NCBI RefSeq assembly: GCF_014873145.1
Contig: NZ_JADBEK010000001.1
Span: 5,828,001 to 5,892,000, forward strand
Source of the DNA: Nonomuraea angiospora
GTDB taxonomy: Bacteria > Actinomycetota > Actinomycetes > Streptosporangiales > Streptosporangiaceae
Reading direction: 5' to 3'
Length of the DNA stretch: 64,000 nt
How positions within the stretch are numbered: the first letter of the stretch is position 1; each line of letters starts with the position of its first letter. The position numbers and the translations under genes are program-made. A model generated the notes under the pieces. It saw only the letters and a list, made by a program, of their open reading frames with translations, had not been told where the DNA came from and searched no databases. This document shows, in pieces, positions 49,228 through 58,094 of the stretch.

Positions 49228-50074
49228 GCGCTCCCGCCATCAGCCCCCGCATGAAGAACCTCCCCAGCACGACGTAGATCAGCATCGTCGGGATCGACGA
49301 CAGGATGGCCGCCGCCATCTGCTGGCTGTACGGGGTGGCCTGCGCACCGGCGATGTTGTTCAGCATCACGGTCGTGGGCCAGCTCGTCGGCCCGGTCAGG
49401 AAGACGGCGAACAGGAAGTCGTTCCAGAGCGAGGTGAACTGCCAGATGACGACCACCGCGATCGCGGGCCCCGACACCGGCAGCACCACCGACCAGTACG
49501 CCCGCAGCATGCCCGCCCCGTCCACCCGGGAGGCCTCGATCAGCTCGTCGGGGATCGTGACGTAGTAGTTGCGGAAGATCAGCGTGCAGATCGGGATGCC
49601 GTACACGACGTGGGCCAGCACCAGCCCGGGGATGCCGCCGTAGAAGACGCCCTGCAGCCCGGTCAGCTCGTTCAGCCCCACGAGCAGCTGCACCAGCGGG
49701 ATCATGACCCCCTGGTACGGGATGAACATGCCGAACAGGAACAGCGTGAACAGCACGTCCGCCCCGGGGAAGCGCCACTTGGACAGCACGTAGCCGTTCA
49801 TGGAGCCGAGCGCGCACGACAGCAGCGAGCCCGGCACGGCCAGCAGCACGCTGTTCCACAGGCCGGGGGCCAGCTTCTCCCACGCCACCTGCCACGCCTC
49901 GGTCGTCCACGTGCGCGGCAGGTTCCACGCCTGGCCGGGGTCGGCCTCCGTGAGCGGTTTGAAGCTGGTGACCAGCAGCACGTAGATGGGGATCAGGAAG
50001 ACCACCACGAAGAGGATCAGCAGCCCGAAGCGCAGCCAGGGGAAGGCCGTCCGGCGCGTGGCCACCGCCGTCAT
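49217..50074 (-). CDS. Carbohydrate ABC transporter permease (MalG-like)
   Basis: 285 residues with six hydrophobic segments. The conserved ATPase-contact loop reads EASRVDGAGMLRAYWSVVLP. It is one of two membrane subunits of a maltose-type sugar importer. It is the last gene of the operon and its start overlaps the MalF-like stop by four bases. Confidence 0.94.
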   Translation of the reverse strand: MTAVATRRTAFPWLRFGLLILFVVVFLIPIYVLLVTSFKPLTEADPGQAWNLPRTWTTEAWQVAWEKLAPGLWNSVLLAVPGSLLSCALGSMNGYVLSKWRFPGADVLFTLFLFGMFIPYQGVMIPLVQLLVGLNELTGLQGVFYGGIPGLVLAHVVYGIPICTLIFRNYYVTIPDELIEASRVDGAGMLRAYWSVVLPVSGPAIAVVVIWQFTSLWNDFLFAVFLTGPTSWPTTVMLNNIAGAQATPYSQQMAAAILSSIPTMLIYVVLGRFFMRGLMAGALKG

Positions 50075-50958
50075 GAGCGCCTCTCCTTACGCACGGACCA
50101 GATCAGGTACGGGATCACGAAGATCGCCACGCTCAGCACGATGTACGACGCGATCGTGGCGCCCTTGGCGGGGTCGTGCGAGTCGAACACCGCCACCCAC
50201 ATGAACACCGCGGGCACGTCCGTGATGATCTGCTTGCCCGACACCGCCACGATCAGGTCGAACACCTTGAGCGAGATGTGCCCCAGGATGATCAGCGCGG
50301 ACAGCGTGACCGGCCGCAGCAGGGGCAGCACCACGTGCCGGTAGACGCCCCACTCGGTGCAGCCGTCCACCCGCGCGGCCTCCCGCAGCTCCTCGGGCAC
50401 GCCGCGGAAGCCCGCCAAAAACAACGCCATGACATATCCGGACATCTGCCAGATGGCGGGGATCGCCATCGCGGCCATCCCCCAGTCCGGATCCCTGAAC
50501 CACTGCCACTGCGGCAGCCCGATCCAGTCGAACAGCCGGTTCAGCCCGACCGCCCGCTCCCCCGTCCCCGAGTTCATCAGCCACCGCCACACGATGCCGG
50601 TCGCGACGAACGAGATGGCCATCGGGAACAGATAGATCGCCCGGAACGTCCCCTCGCCCCTGATCCCCTTCTCCATGAGGAAGGCCAGCAGCCACCCGAG
50701 CAGGAGCGCGCCCACCACGAACGCGACCGTGAAGACGATCGCGTGGTTCACCGAGAGGTGCCACCGCGGCTGGTCCCAGATGTCGATGAAGTTCCGCAGC
50801 CCCACGAACTTCCCCTCGGACACCTCATCGTGCTTGTCCGTCATGGCCAGCCGGAAGTTCCAGCCGAGCATGCCGTACACGAAGACGCCGATCAGCACGA
50901 TCGACGGCGTGACGAGGAGGAGTCCGGGCAGCCACGTGCGTGCCCGCCTCACAAGCAT
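50071..50958 (-). CDS. Carbohydrate ABC transporter permease (MalF-like)
   Basis: 295 residues with about six membrane segments and the contact loop EAARVDGCTEWGVYRHVVLP. It pairs with the MalG-like subunit. There is no ATPase gene in the operon. In actinomycetes this class usually shares the multi-sugar ATPase MsiK, so energy supply from elsewhere is likely. Confidence 0.94.
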   Translation of the reverse strand: MLVRRARTWLPGLLLVTPSIVLIGVFVYGMLGWNFRLAMTDKHDEVSEGKFVGLRNFIDIWDQPRWHLSVNHAIVFTVAFVVGALLLGWLLAFLMEKGIRGEGTFRAIYLFPMAISFVATGIVWRWLMNSGTGERAVGLNRLFDWIGLPQWQWFRDPDWGMAAMAIPAIWQMSGYVMALFLAGFRGVPEELREAARVDGCTEWGVYRHVVLPLLRPVTLSALIILGHISLKVFDLIVAVSGKQIITDVPAVFMWVAVFDSHDPAKGATIASYIVLSVAIFVIPYLIWSVRKERRS

Positions 50959-51001
50959 TCCCTCCCACGGGCGCGGCGGGTGCCCGCCGCGCCCCGACGA
51001 G

Positions 51002-52303
51002 TTACTGAGCGTTGGCCTTGGCCGCGTCGGCGAGCCCCTGCTGCAGGGCCTTGACGTCCTTGCTGCCGATGAACAGGCCGACCGCCTCGGTGATCGCCGC
51101 CAGCCACGGCTGGTTGACCGAGACGCCGTGCTGGATCGACCCGGCGAGCTTATTGCTCGACCAGTCCTTCAGCGCGTCGGCCAGGTAGTCGGTGTAGAGG
51201 GACTGGTCGGCGTCCTTGCGGGCGGGGATGGAGCCCTTCTTGGGGTTGAAGGCGTCCTGGCCCTCCTTGCTGGCCGCCACCTTCAGCCAGGCGATGGCGC
51301 CGTCACGGTTCTTCGCGCCCTTGGGGAGGGTGAAGCTGTCGGACAGCCACATGTACGTGCCCTCGGTCCCGGGAGCCGGCGCCCAGTCGAAGTCCGTCTT
51401 CGACTTCTTGCCCAGGCCGCCCTCGGGCGGGTTGTGGAAGTAGCCGTACGCCCAGTCGCCCATGATGTTGAACGCGGCCTCGCCGTCGGCGACCTGCTTG
51501 GCGGCCGGCTGCCAGTCGTCCTGCGGGTCGCCCGCGTACGACATGATCTTGGCGAAGCTTTCGAGCGCCTTGGTCACCTGCGGGCTGTTCCAGTCGGCGC
51601 CCGGCTTGAACAGCGCGTTGTAGGCGTCGGTGCCCATCGAGCCGAGCAGGACGTTCTCCAGCAGGTGGGTGACGGTCCACTCGGAGCCGATCGACAGCGG
51701 GATCTTGCCCTTGGCCTTGACCTTCTCCAGGTCGGCGATGAACTCGTCGATCGTCTTGGGCGCGGCGGCCACGCCGGCGTCCTTGAGCACCGCCGGGTTG
51801 AACCACAGCACGTTGGAGCGGTGGATGTTCACCGGGACCGAGTAGATCTTGCCGTCAACGCTGATCTGCTCGACGAGCTGCGCGGGGAAGACGTCCTTCA
51901 GCTTCAGCTCGTCGTACAGGAAGGTCAGGTCCTCCAGGTTGCCGGCCTTGATGTAGCCCTGCAGCTCGGCGCCCGCGTGTCCCTGGAAGGTGTCGGGCGG
52001 GGTGTTGGCCTGGAGCTTCGACTGGAGCAGGGCCTTGGCCTTGTCACCGGAGCCGCCCGCCACGGCGGCGTCGAAGAATGTGTAGTTCGGATTCTGCTGC
52101 TCGAAGATCTTCTTCATCGCCTGGAGGCCGTCGGCCTCGCCGGGGCCCGTCCACCAGGAGAAGACCTCAACCTGTTTCTTCTCTCCGCCGCCGCCACTGG
52201 CCGCCGGAGACTGGGACGCCTGCCCGCCTCCGCCGCCGCCGCAGGCCACCAGGCTCAACGCGCTCACGATCGAGATCGAGACGGTCGCTAACCACCGTCG
52301 CAT
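51002..52303 (-). CDS. Carbohydrate ABC transporter substrate-binding lipoprotein
   Basis: 433 residues. The signal peptide ends in the lipobox LVAC, then a Gly/Ser-rich linker; the mature protein is a type II (maltose-family) binding protein with VEVFSWWTGPGEADGLQAMK, TFQGHAGAEL and NIMGDWAYGYF. The sugar ligand is not clear; the style is like glucose/mannose-binding proteins. The ATG with a purine-rich upstream region is chosen over an in-frame start 24 codons upstream, which would place a non-signal sequence first. First gene of the importer operon, under a perfect LacI-type palindrome. Confidence 0.92.
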   Translation of the reverse strand: MRRWLATVSISIVSALSLVACGGGGGGQASQSPAASGGGGEKKQVEVFSWWTGPGEADGLQAMKKIFEQQNPNYTFFDAAVAGGSGDKAKALLQSKLQANTPPDTFQGHAGAELQGYIKAGNLEDLTFLYDELKLKDVFPAQLVEQISVDGKIYSVPVNIHRSNVLWFNPAVLKDAGVAAAPKTIDEFIADLEKVKAKGKIPLSIGSEWTVTHLLENVLLGSMGTDAYNALFKPGADWNSPQVTKALESFAKIMSYAGDPQDDWQPAAKQVADGEAAFNIMGDWAYGYFHNPPEGGLGKKSKTDFDWAPAPGTEGTYMWLSDSFTLPKGAKNRDGAIAWLKVAASKEGQDAFNPKKGSIPARKDADQSLYTDYLADALKDWSSNKLAGSIQHGVSVNQPWLAAITEAVGLFIGSKDVKALQQGLADAAKANAQ

Positions 52304-52340
52304 CGCACACCATCCCTTCGAAGCCCCCGAAGTTGGTGAT

Positions 52341-52356
52341 TTGACAACGTTGTCAA
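52341..52356. promoter_or_regulatory. LacI-type operator, perfect 16-bp palindrome
   Basis: TTGACAACGTTGTCAA, with central CG, 38 bases before the start of the sugar-binding lipoprotein gene. It includes a TTGACA on each strand, so a bound repressor would cover a -35 element. Its core differs from the 38958-38971 site in only two or three bases. Confidence 0.7.
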
Positions 52357-52423
52357 CCAACGGCCATCTACCCACTTCCCGCCGCGCGGCGTCAAGGGAT
52401 GGGCGGATAACAGCTCCGCATAC

Positions 52424-53197
52424 TCAGCGGACGCGCTCCAGCCCGCCCTCGGGGTTGGTCACCACCGTGACGCTGAAGTCGTAGCTCGTGCCGGGCGGAT
52501 CGCCGCCGCCCGCGGCCACCACCAGCGCGCCCTTGGACACCCCCAGGCCCACCAGGGCGACCAGGTCGCACCGGCTGTCGGGCGACCACGTGGTCAGCAC
52601 GACGTCGGACTCGGCCAGGCCAACGGGCAGGTCGAGCTCCGCCATCCTGGACAGCAGGTCGGCGTGGGACATCCGGCCGCCGTCGGCCGTCAGCAGCGCG
52701 TCCTGGCGCTTGGCGTCGAGCGCGGGCAGCGGGGTGGGCTCCAGCGTGAGCAGGCAGCGGAAGTCGATCGTGTCGAGCGCCGCGCCCAGCGAGACGACCT
52801 GGCGCACCCGGGACTCGTCGGCCGCCCGCACCGCCGTCTCCGCCAGGTCGGGAGTGGTGATCAGGGTGCGCGCGTCGCACGCGCGCAGCCACGCGGCCAT
52901 CTCACCGGCGCCGAGCGCGGGATCGATCGGCGCCGCCACGCCGCCCGCCGCCAGCACGGTGTGCACGGCCAGCGTCTGCGCGCCGGCGGTCGAGACGTGC
53001 ACGCCCACCACCTGGTCGCGCCGCGCGCCCCTGCGTACGAGCCCCGAGGCCGCCCTGGTCACCTCGGTCACCAGCCTGCGGTAGCCGTAGACGTGGCCGC
53101 CGCGCAGATCGACGAGCGCCGGCCGCTCCCCGCGCTCGTACGCCCGGCGGAACACCTCGTGGATCACGGTCCCGGTGGTCGAGGCGGCAGGCTTCAT
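52424..53197 (-). CDS. Truncated AMP-binding (acyl/aryl-CoA ligase-like) protein
   Basis: 257 residues, about half an acyl-adenylate-forming enzyme. The N-terminal domain is recognisable: TVIHEVFRRAYERGERPALVD, GYRRLVTEVTRAASGLVRRG, and TVLAAGGVAAPIDPALGAGE. The nucleotide-binding loop (TSGTTGxPKG in true enzymes) is missing; the segment reads DALLTADGGRMSHADLLSRM. The rest of the large domain and the small C-terminal domain are absent. It is probably inactive or has a different, binding-only role. The chosen ATG starts right before the family-like region. A lone gene between the importer and the LuxR-type regulator. Confidence 0.7.
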   Translation of the reverse strand: MKPAASTTGTVIHEVFRRAYERGERPALVDLRGGHVYGYRRLVTEVTRAASGLVRRGARRDQVVGVHVSTAGAQTLAVHTVLAAGGVAAPIDPALGAGEMAAWLRACDARTLITTPDLAETAVRAADESRVRQVVSLGAALDTIDFRCLLTLEPTPLPALDAKRQDALLTADGGRMSHADLLSRMAELDLPVGLAESDVVLTTWSPDSRCDLVALVGLGVSKGALVVAAGGGDPPGTSYDFSVTVVTNPEGGLERVR

Positions 53198-53526
53198 GCC
53201 CGCCAACGTACGACCGCCGGGCATGCACAGCATCCACCGATGTATGTAGGCAGATGTGCATTCCCTCGGGCGGGCCCGAGCCCTGCGCGACTCGAGCCCG
53301 CTGCCACGCGCCCGGAACCGGACCTCCACCCCTCCGAGGAGGCCCAGCTCCGCGCGGACGCGTGACGTCCCCGATGGACCGGCCACACCGCCGAGGGATA
53401 GGAGCGACGGTGCGGCCGATCACACGTAGCAACGGTAGGTGTGCATACGGGTGCCGCACATGCGCTGACATGGCCATTCGACGATGTAAACCGGCCGGCT
53501 CCGCGATGTGTAGAGAGGTGCGCCGA
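53198..53526. other. Gene-free gap with repeated ACATCG-type motifs
   Basis: 329 bases between the truncated ligase and the LuxR-type regulator genes, both on the minus strand. CGATGT occurs at 53238, 53482 and 53504 and AGATGT at 53252 (ACATCG/ACATCT on the minus strand). No coding region, RNA gene or clear promoter could be supported. Confidence 0.4.
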
Positions 53527-55965
53527 TCAGCGGCGCTCGATCACCCATGCGGCGATCTGTGTACGTGTGGAGAAGCCCAGCTTGGACAGGATGTTGGCCA
53601 CGTGGCGGGCGGCGGTCGCCGGGCTGATGACCAGTTCGTCGGCGATGGCCCGGTTGCTCAGCCCTCTGGCGATCAGCTCGGCGATCTCGCGCTCCCTGGC
53701 CGTGAGCCTGCTGTCCTGGCTGACCGGCATGACCGGCTCCATGGGGCGTTCGGGCAGCGCGCCGTCCAGGGCGCACGCCACGGCCTGCTCGGCGGTCATC
53801 CCCGCGCCCTCCGACCACAACATGCCGACCACGGCCTCGCCCAGCCCGCTCCGCGCCGGTCGCAGGACGTCCTCCGTACGCGCGTCCGGCTGGCGGCTGC
53901 GCAGCGCCACCGAGGCGGCGGCCAGCAGGACCGCGCGCCGGTGGTCGCCCTCGGCGGAGACCAGGACCGCCCACTCCTCCAGCCGCCTGGCGATGCCCGC
54001 GCGCAGCCCCGCGTCGCGGCTGAGCACCAGCGCCTCGGTGAACCTGGCCCTGGCCTCCGCCAGGTCACCCTGGTCGAGCGCCACCTTGCCGAGCCCGGCC
54101 AGGCAGCTCACGATCTGCTGCCTGGCGTCCACGTGCCGCAGCAGGCCCAGCCCCGACTCGTAGTGCCGCTTGGCCGTCGCGAGGTCGCCCGAGCGCCTGG
54201 CGACCTGGGCGAGCCCGATGTGGGCGTAGGACCGGCCCACGTGGTTGTCGAGCCCCTCGTTGATCGCCAGCACCTCCTCGAACCCGCGCTGCGCCTCCCG
54301 CAGGCGGCCGTGGTGCAGCCCGAACTGCGCCCGGGTGCCCTGGGCCAGCGACTCCAGGATGAGGTCGCCGGAGCGCCTGGCCAGCTCCAGCGCGCGGGCC
54401 AGGGTGTCGGGCTTGCCGGTGAGCTGGGCCAGCACGATCGTGCCGACGGCCTCGCCGTACGCGTCGTCGGCGGACCTGCACAGATCGAGCCCGGCGCGGG
54501 TGCACCACGTGGCCAGCTCGAGATCGCCCGCCGCCAGCGCCAGCTCGCCGCGCAGGATCGTGGCCTGCCCGCGCAGCGCCGGCTGCACCTGCGGGGCCTC
54601 GAGGGCCAGCAGCCGGTCGAGCCGCTCGGCCATGTCGAGCTTCCTGCCGCTGCCGACCAGCAGGTAACGCAGGTCGGTCAGCAGGCCCAGCGCGGTCTCC
54701 GGCAGGCCGATGGCGATCGACCAGTCGCAGGCCGAGCCGACCTCGACCTTGAGCGCGTCGAACAGGTTCACGTACCGCTCGATCACCGGCCACGACGTGC
54801 GCGCGCCCGGCGCGATCGCCTCCTTGAACCCGCTCGCCATCGCGGCCAGCGCCGTCAGGTGCCTGCGCCGCAGCTCCGTCTCCTCACCCGACTCGGCGAG
54901 CTGCTCCAGCGCGTAGTCCCGTACGGTCTCCAGCAGCCGGTAGCGCGCCTGACCGGCGATCTCGCCGTCGAGCGCGACCAGCGACTTGTCCACCAGGTCG
55001 CACAGCCTGAGCAGCACGTCCTCCTCGGGCAGCCCCGGCCCCGAGCAGACCGCCTCGGCCAGGTCGAGCGTCCACGAGGAGCGGAAGGCGGCCGTGCGGC
55101 GCAGCAGCAGCCGCTCCTGCGGGGAGAGCAGCCGGTAGCTCCAGTCCACCGCGGCCCTGAGCGTGCGGTGCCGGGCCGGAGCCGTACGCGCGCCGCCCGC
55201 CAGCAGCCTGAACCGGTCGTCCAGCCGCTCGACGAGCTGGCGTACGGACAGGACCCGCACCATGGCGGCGGCCAGCTCGATCGCCAGCGGCAGGCCGTCG
55301 AGCGCCTGGCACAGCTCCGTGACCAGCGGCCGGCTCTCGTCGGTCAGCTCGAAGCCGGGCCGGGCGGCGGTGGCCCTGGCCACGAACAGCCGCACGGCCT
55401 CGCTCTCCTCCCCGCCCCCCGAACCGCTCGCCGCCCCTGTCGCCGAGCCGCCCACCGAGCCGCCCGCCGAGCCACCCCCGGAGCCGCCCGCCGGCCGGTC
55501 CACCGACAGGGGCGGCACCCGCCACACGGTCTCGCCGGGTACGCGCAGCGGCTCCCTGCTGGTGGCCAGCACGGTGAGCCCCGGGCAGGCGCCGAGCAGG
55601 TCACGGCACAGCTCCGCGCACTCCCCGATCACCGGCTCGCAGTTGTCGAGCACCAGGAGCGCGCGCCGGCCCCCGATCGACTCGGCCAGGTCGCCCGCGA
55701 TGCCGAGCGCGGCTGCGACGTACCCTCTCAGCTCGCCCTTCTCCAGGTCGGCCAGTTCGATCACCCACACGCCGCCAGGATGGTCAGGACCCACCCTGGC
55801 CGCGAGCCGCATCGCCAGCCGGGTCTTCCCGATGCCGCCCGCGCCGCAGAGGGTCACGGCCCGGGAGACGCGCATCAGATGGACGAGCTCATCGAGATCG
55901 GACTCCCGGCCCACGAACGCGTTCGGCTCGGCCGGCAGGTCGCTGAAGTCGGCGAATCGCAGCAT
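53527..55965 (-). CDS. LuxR-family transcriptional regulator with AfsR/NB-ARC-like ATPase and TPR-like repeats
   Basis: 812 residues. N-terminal P-loop ATPase with Walker A TLCGAGGIGKTRLA and Walker B ALLVLDNCEP, an apoptotic-ATPase-style sensor (LATSREPL), then a Gly/Ser-rich stretch (about residues 155-185), winged-helix and TPR-like helices, and a C-terminal LuxR helix-turn-helix (LTAREREIAELIARGLSNRA). It is the large-ATPase LuxR-type architecture used as pathway activators in actinomycetes. The start is the ATG; a GTG one codon earlier is equally possible and neither has a clear ribosome site. No target operon can be named from sequence. Confidence 0.92.
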   Translation of the reverse strand: MLRFADFSDLPAEPNAFVGRESDLDELVHLMRVSRAVTLCGAGGIGKTRLAMRLAARVGPDHPGGVWVIELADLEKGELRGYVAAALGIAGDLAESIGGRRALLVLDNCEPVIGECAELCRDLLGACPGLTVLATSREPLRVPGETVWRVPPLSVDRPAGGSGGGSAGGSVGGSATGAASGSGGGEESEAVRLFVARATAARPGFELTDESRPLVTELCQALDGLPLAIELAAAMVRVLSVRQLVERLDDRFRLLAGGARTAPARHRTLRAAVDWSYRLLSPQERLLLRRTAAFRSSWTLDLAEAVCSGPGLPEEDVLLRLCDLVDKSLVALDGEIAGQARYRLLETVRDYALEQLAESGEETELRRRHLTALAAMASGFKEAIAPGARTSWPVIERYVNLFDALKVEVGSACDWSIAIGLPETALGLLTDLRYLLVGSGRKLDMAERLDRLLALEAPQVQPALRGQATILRGELALAAGDLELATWCTRAGLDLCRSADDAYGEAVGTIVLAQLTGKPDTLARALELARRSGDLILESLAQGTRAQFGLHHGRLREAQRGFEEVLAINEGLDNHVGRSYAHIGLAQVARRSGDLATAKRHYESGLGLLRHVDARQQIVSCLAGLGKVALDQGDLAEARARFTEALVLSRDAGLRAGIARRLEEWAVLVSAEGDHRRAVLLAAASVALRSRQPDARTEDVLRPARSGLGEAVVGMLWSEGAGMTAEQAVACALDGALPERPMEPVMPVSQDSRLTAREREIAELIARGLSNRAIADELVISPATAARHVANILSKLGFSTRTQIAAWVIERR

Positions 55966-56100
55966 CACTGTGAGTGTGTCACCAACTACGCCATGCGCCC
56001 AGACATAATCTATGGAGATCTGTCAGTGCCCGCGGACACACTCGCGTCAGGTCCCTCGACGACCTCTGCACCCTCCGGGCCGCCGCCTACCGCTGACCCT

Positions 56101-57546
56101 TCATTGCAGGGCGGCCGCGATGACCGTGCGGGCGATCGAGGTCACCGCGTCGGCCCGCGCCCCGGGGTGCTCCAGCACGACCCCCACCGCCACCTCGGGC
56201 GCGTCCGCGGGCGCGAAGGCGGTGACGAGCGCGTGGTCGTCCGTCCCCGGGATGACCTCCGACAGGACGGCCTCGGCGCCCCTCCTGGGGGCGGCGGCCG
56301 CCGACTTGCCGGTGCGCGGCGCCATCGTCATCATCGCCGCCAGGCTCTTGGCCAGCGCCGGCGACACCGCCTTGCGATAGACGGAGGGGCCGGCGCGGTC
56401 GATGATCGAGCCGTCCGCCAGCCGTACCTCCTCCACCAGGTACGGCCGCATCAAGGTCCCGTTGTTGGCCACGGCGGCCGACAGCATGGCGACCATCAGC
56501 GGCGTCACCCGGATGGCGTGGTGCCCGATGGCCGACAGTGCGGTCTGCGCCCGATCCATGGCCGGCGGAAAGCGGCTGGCGGTGGCGACGAGCGGGATCG
56601 TCAGGTTGGGCGCGTTGAACCCGAACGCCTCCGCCTGGTCCCTGAGCAGGTCCTGCCCGAGCTGCAGCCCGATGCCGGCGAACGCGGTGTTGCAGGACAC
56701 GTGGAACGCGTCCGTGAGCGTCGGCCGCTCCTTCCCGCAGCCGCCGCCGCCCGCGTTCTGCAGGATCGTCGGCGTCCCGGGAAGCCGCAGCCGCGCGGGC
56801 GCGTTCACCGGCGTGGTCGGCGTGTACTCCCCGGACGCCAGCGCCGCGGCCGCCGTGACCAGCTTGAACGTGGACCCGGGCGGATAGAGCCGGTTCAGCG
56901 CCCGGTTCAGCAGGGGCCGCGCCGGATCCTGCCGGAGCAGCCGCGAGGTCGCGAGGAGCCGCCCGGCGTCGAACGTGGTGAGGGTGTTCGGGTCGTAGGT
57001 CGGATAGGTGGTCAGCGCCAGGATCGCCCCCGTCGCCGGGTTGATGGCCACCACCGCTCCAGGGAGCCCCATCCTCCTGAGCTCCTGGTACGCGGCCCGC
57101 TGCACCCGCTCGCTGATCGTCAGCCGGACGTCGGCCCCCTCCACGACGCCCGCCCCGACCAGCGAGCGCACCTTGACCTTCGGGTCATCCCCGGACAGCA
57201 CCTCGTCCCGCGCCTGCTCGATCCCGGTGGAGCGGTAGAGCGACATGTGACCGGTGACGGCCGCGTACAGCTCCCCGTCCTGGTAGACCCGCCGGTAGAG
57301 GTACGGGCCGCCGCCGGTGGGGCGGCTCACGGCGATCGGGGTGCCCTCATAGGTCAGGATGTCGCCGCGCGGATGGTCGAACCTGGCGATCAGCGGCCGC
57401 ACGTTCCTGTGGTCGGCGTTGAGCTCCCGCGAGCCGAACGCCTGGACGAGCGTCACATGCGCCAGCAACACGAACAGCATCGCCGCGCACAACCTGGCGA
57501 CACGGCGCAGCGGCTCGTCGATCCGCTCCGCCCTCGATCCGGCCAT
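56101..57546 (-). CDS. Class B penicillin-binding protein (PbpA-like) with degenerate KTG motif
   Basis: 481 residues. A short cytoplasmic start, one membrane helix (LCAAMLFVLLAHVTLVQAF), a dimerisation-type N-terminal domain and a transpeptidase domain like actinobacterial PbpA. SxxK is PGSTFKLV, SxN is SCNTAF. In place of the KTGTA motif the sequence reads APRRGAEAVLSE, so the lysine and threonine are replaced (RRG). The later DDHALVTAFAPA is still aligned with the normal domain end. Transpeptidase activity is therefore doubtful, though beta-lactam-like binding of part of the site is possible. No ribosome site is clear before the ATG. Confidence 0.88.
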   Translation of the reverse strand: MAGSRAERIDEPLRRVARLCAAMLFVLLAHVTLVQAFGSRELNADHRNVRPLIARFDHPRGDILTYEGTPIAVSRPTGGGPYLYRRVYQDGELYAAVTGHMSLYRSTGIEQARDEVLSGDDPKVKVRSLVGAGVVEGADVRLTISERVQRAAYQELRRMGLPGAVVAINPATGAILALTTYPTYDPNTLTTFDAGRLLATSRLLRQDPARPLLNRALNRLYPPGSTFKLVTAAAALASGEYTPTTPVNAPARLRLPGTPTILQNAGGGGCGKERPTLTDAFHVSCNTAFAGIGLQLGQDLLRDQAEAFGFNAPNLTIPLVATASRFPPAMDRAQTALSAIGHHAIRVTPLMVAMLSAAVANNGTLMRPYLVEEVRLADGSIIDRAGPSVYRKAVSPALAKSLAAMMTMAPRTGKSAAAAPRRGAEAVLSEVIPGTDDHALVTAFAPADAPEVAVGVVLEHPGARADAVTSIARTVIAAALQ

Positions 57547-57582
57547 GGATCTTGGTTTAACAGCCGGACCGCAAAGACAGGG

Positions 57583-57942
57583 CTAGAGCTGGCTGCGGTA
57601 GTAGCCAATCTTGTTGTGGATGTACTTCTGCCGCTCCGCCAGCTTGTCGATCTGCTCCCTGACCTGCCGGTCGTGCTCCTCCAGCAGCTTGATCCGGTCG
57701 GGGATCGTGCCGTCTCCGGCGCGTACGAGCTCGGCGAAGCGGAGCATCTTGGCGATGGGCATGCCCGTGTCACGCAGGCAGCGCAGCGTGCCGAGCCAGC
57801 CGATGTCCTCCTGGCTGAACCTGCGCTGCCCGGCCGCGTTGCGCCCGACGCGCTCCAGCAGGCCGATCTTCTCGTAGTAGCGCAGGGTGTCGATGCTGAA
57901 GCCGGTCTCCTCGACAACTTCCGCCGGCGTGTAGACACTCAT
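57583..57942 (-). CDS. MerR-family transcriptional regulator
   Basis: 119 residues. The helix-turn-helix YTPAEVVEETGFSIDTLRYY is followed by YEKIGLLERVGRNAAGQRRF (wing) and a long coiled-coil dimer helix at the end. No cysteine-rich metal site is present. GGAGGG precedes the ATG. It is divergent from an aldo/keto reductase; mirrored promoter-operator sites lie between them. Confidence 0.93.
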   Translation of the reverse strand: MSVYTPAEVVEETGFSIDTLRYYEKIGLLERVGRNAAGQRRFSQEDIGWLGTLRCLRDTGMPIAKMLRFAELVRAGDGTIPDRIKLLEEHDRQVREQIDKLAERQKYIHNKIGYYRSQL

Positions 57943-58020
57943 GCGCCCTCCTTCGTCGGTCGCATGAGCGTGCCACTGCTGTGTTCGATGGTTCGCTCGC
58001 TCTGCTCGCTCACGTTCACC

Positions 58021-58087
58021 AGGATCCCACCTGGAGCGCACTCCAGGTCAATGGGCTTGACATGGAGTGCGCTCCAGCTCCCAAAGT
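58021..58087. promoter_or_regulatory. Mirrored MerR-type promoters with 19-bp spacers
   Basis: TGGAGCGCACTCCA (58032-58045) and its exact reverse complement TGGAGTGCGCTCCA (58063-58076). Plus strand: TTGACA (58057-58062), 19-base spacer holding the dyad, then CAAAGT (58082-58087). Minus strand: TTGACC, 19-base spacer holding the dyad, then GATCCT (58026-58021). Such long spacers with a central dyad are characteristic of MerR-activated promoters. Confidence 0.75.
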
Positions 58088-58094
58088 CGGGCCC

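Noticed and set aside
58032..58076. CebR-type cellobiose operator (TGGGAGCGCTCCCA-like)
   Set aside because: The arms are similar but the centre differs and the position inside 19-bp spacers beside a merR gene fits MerR control better.
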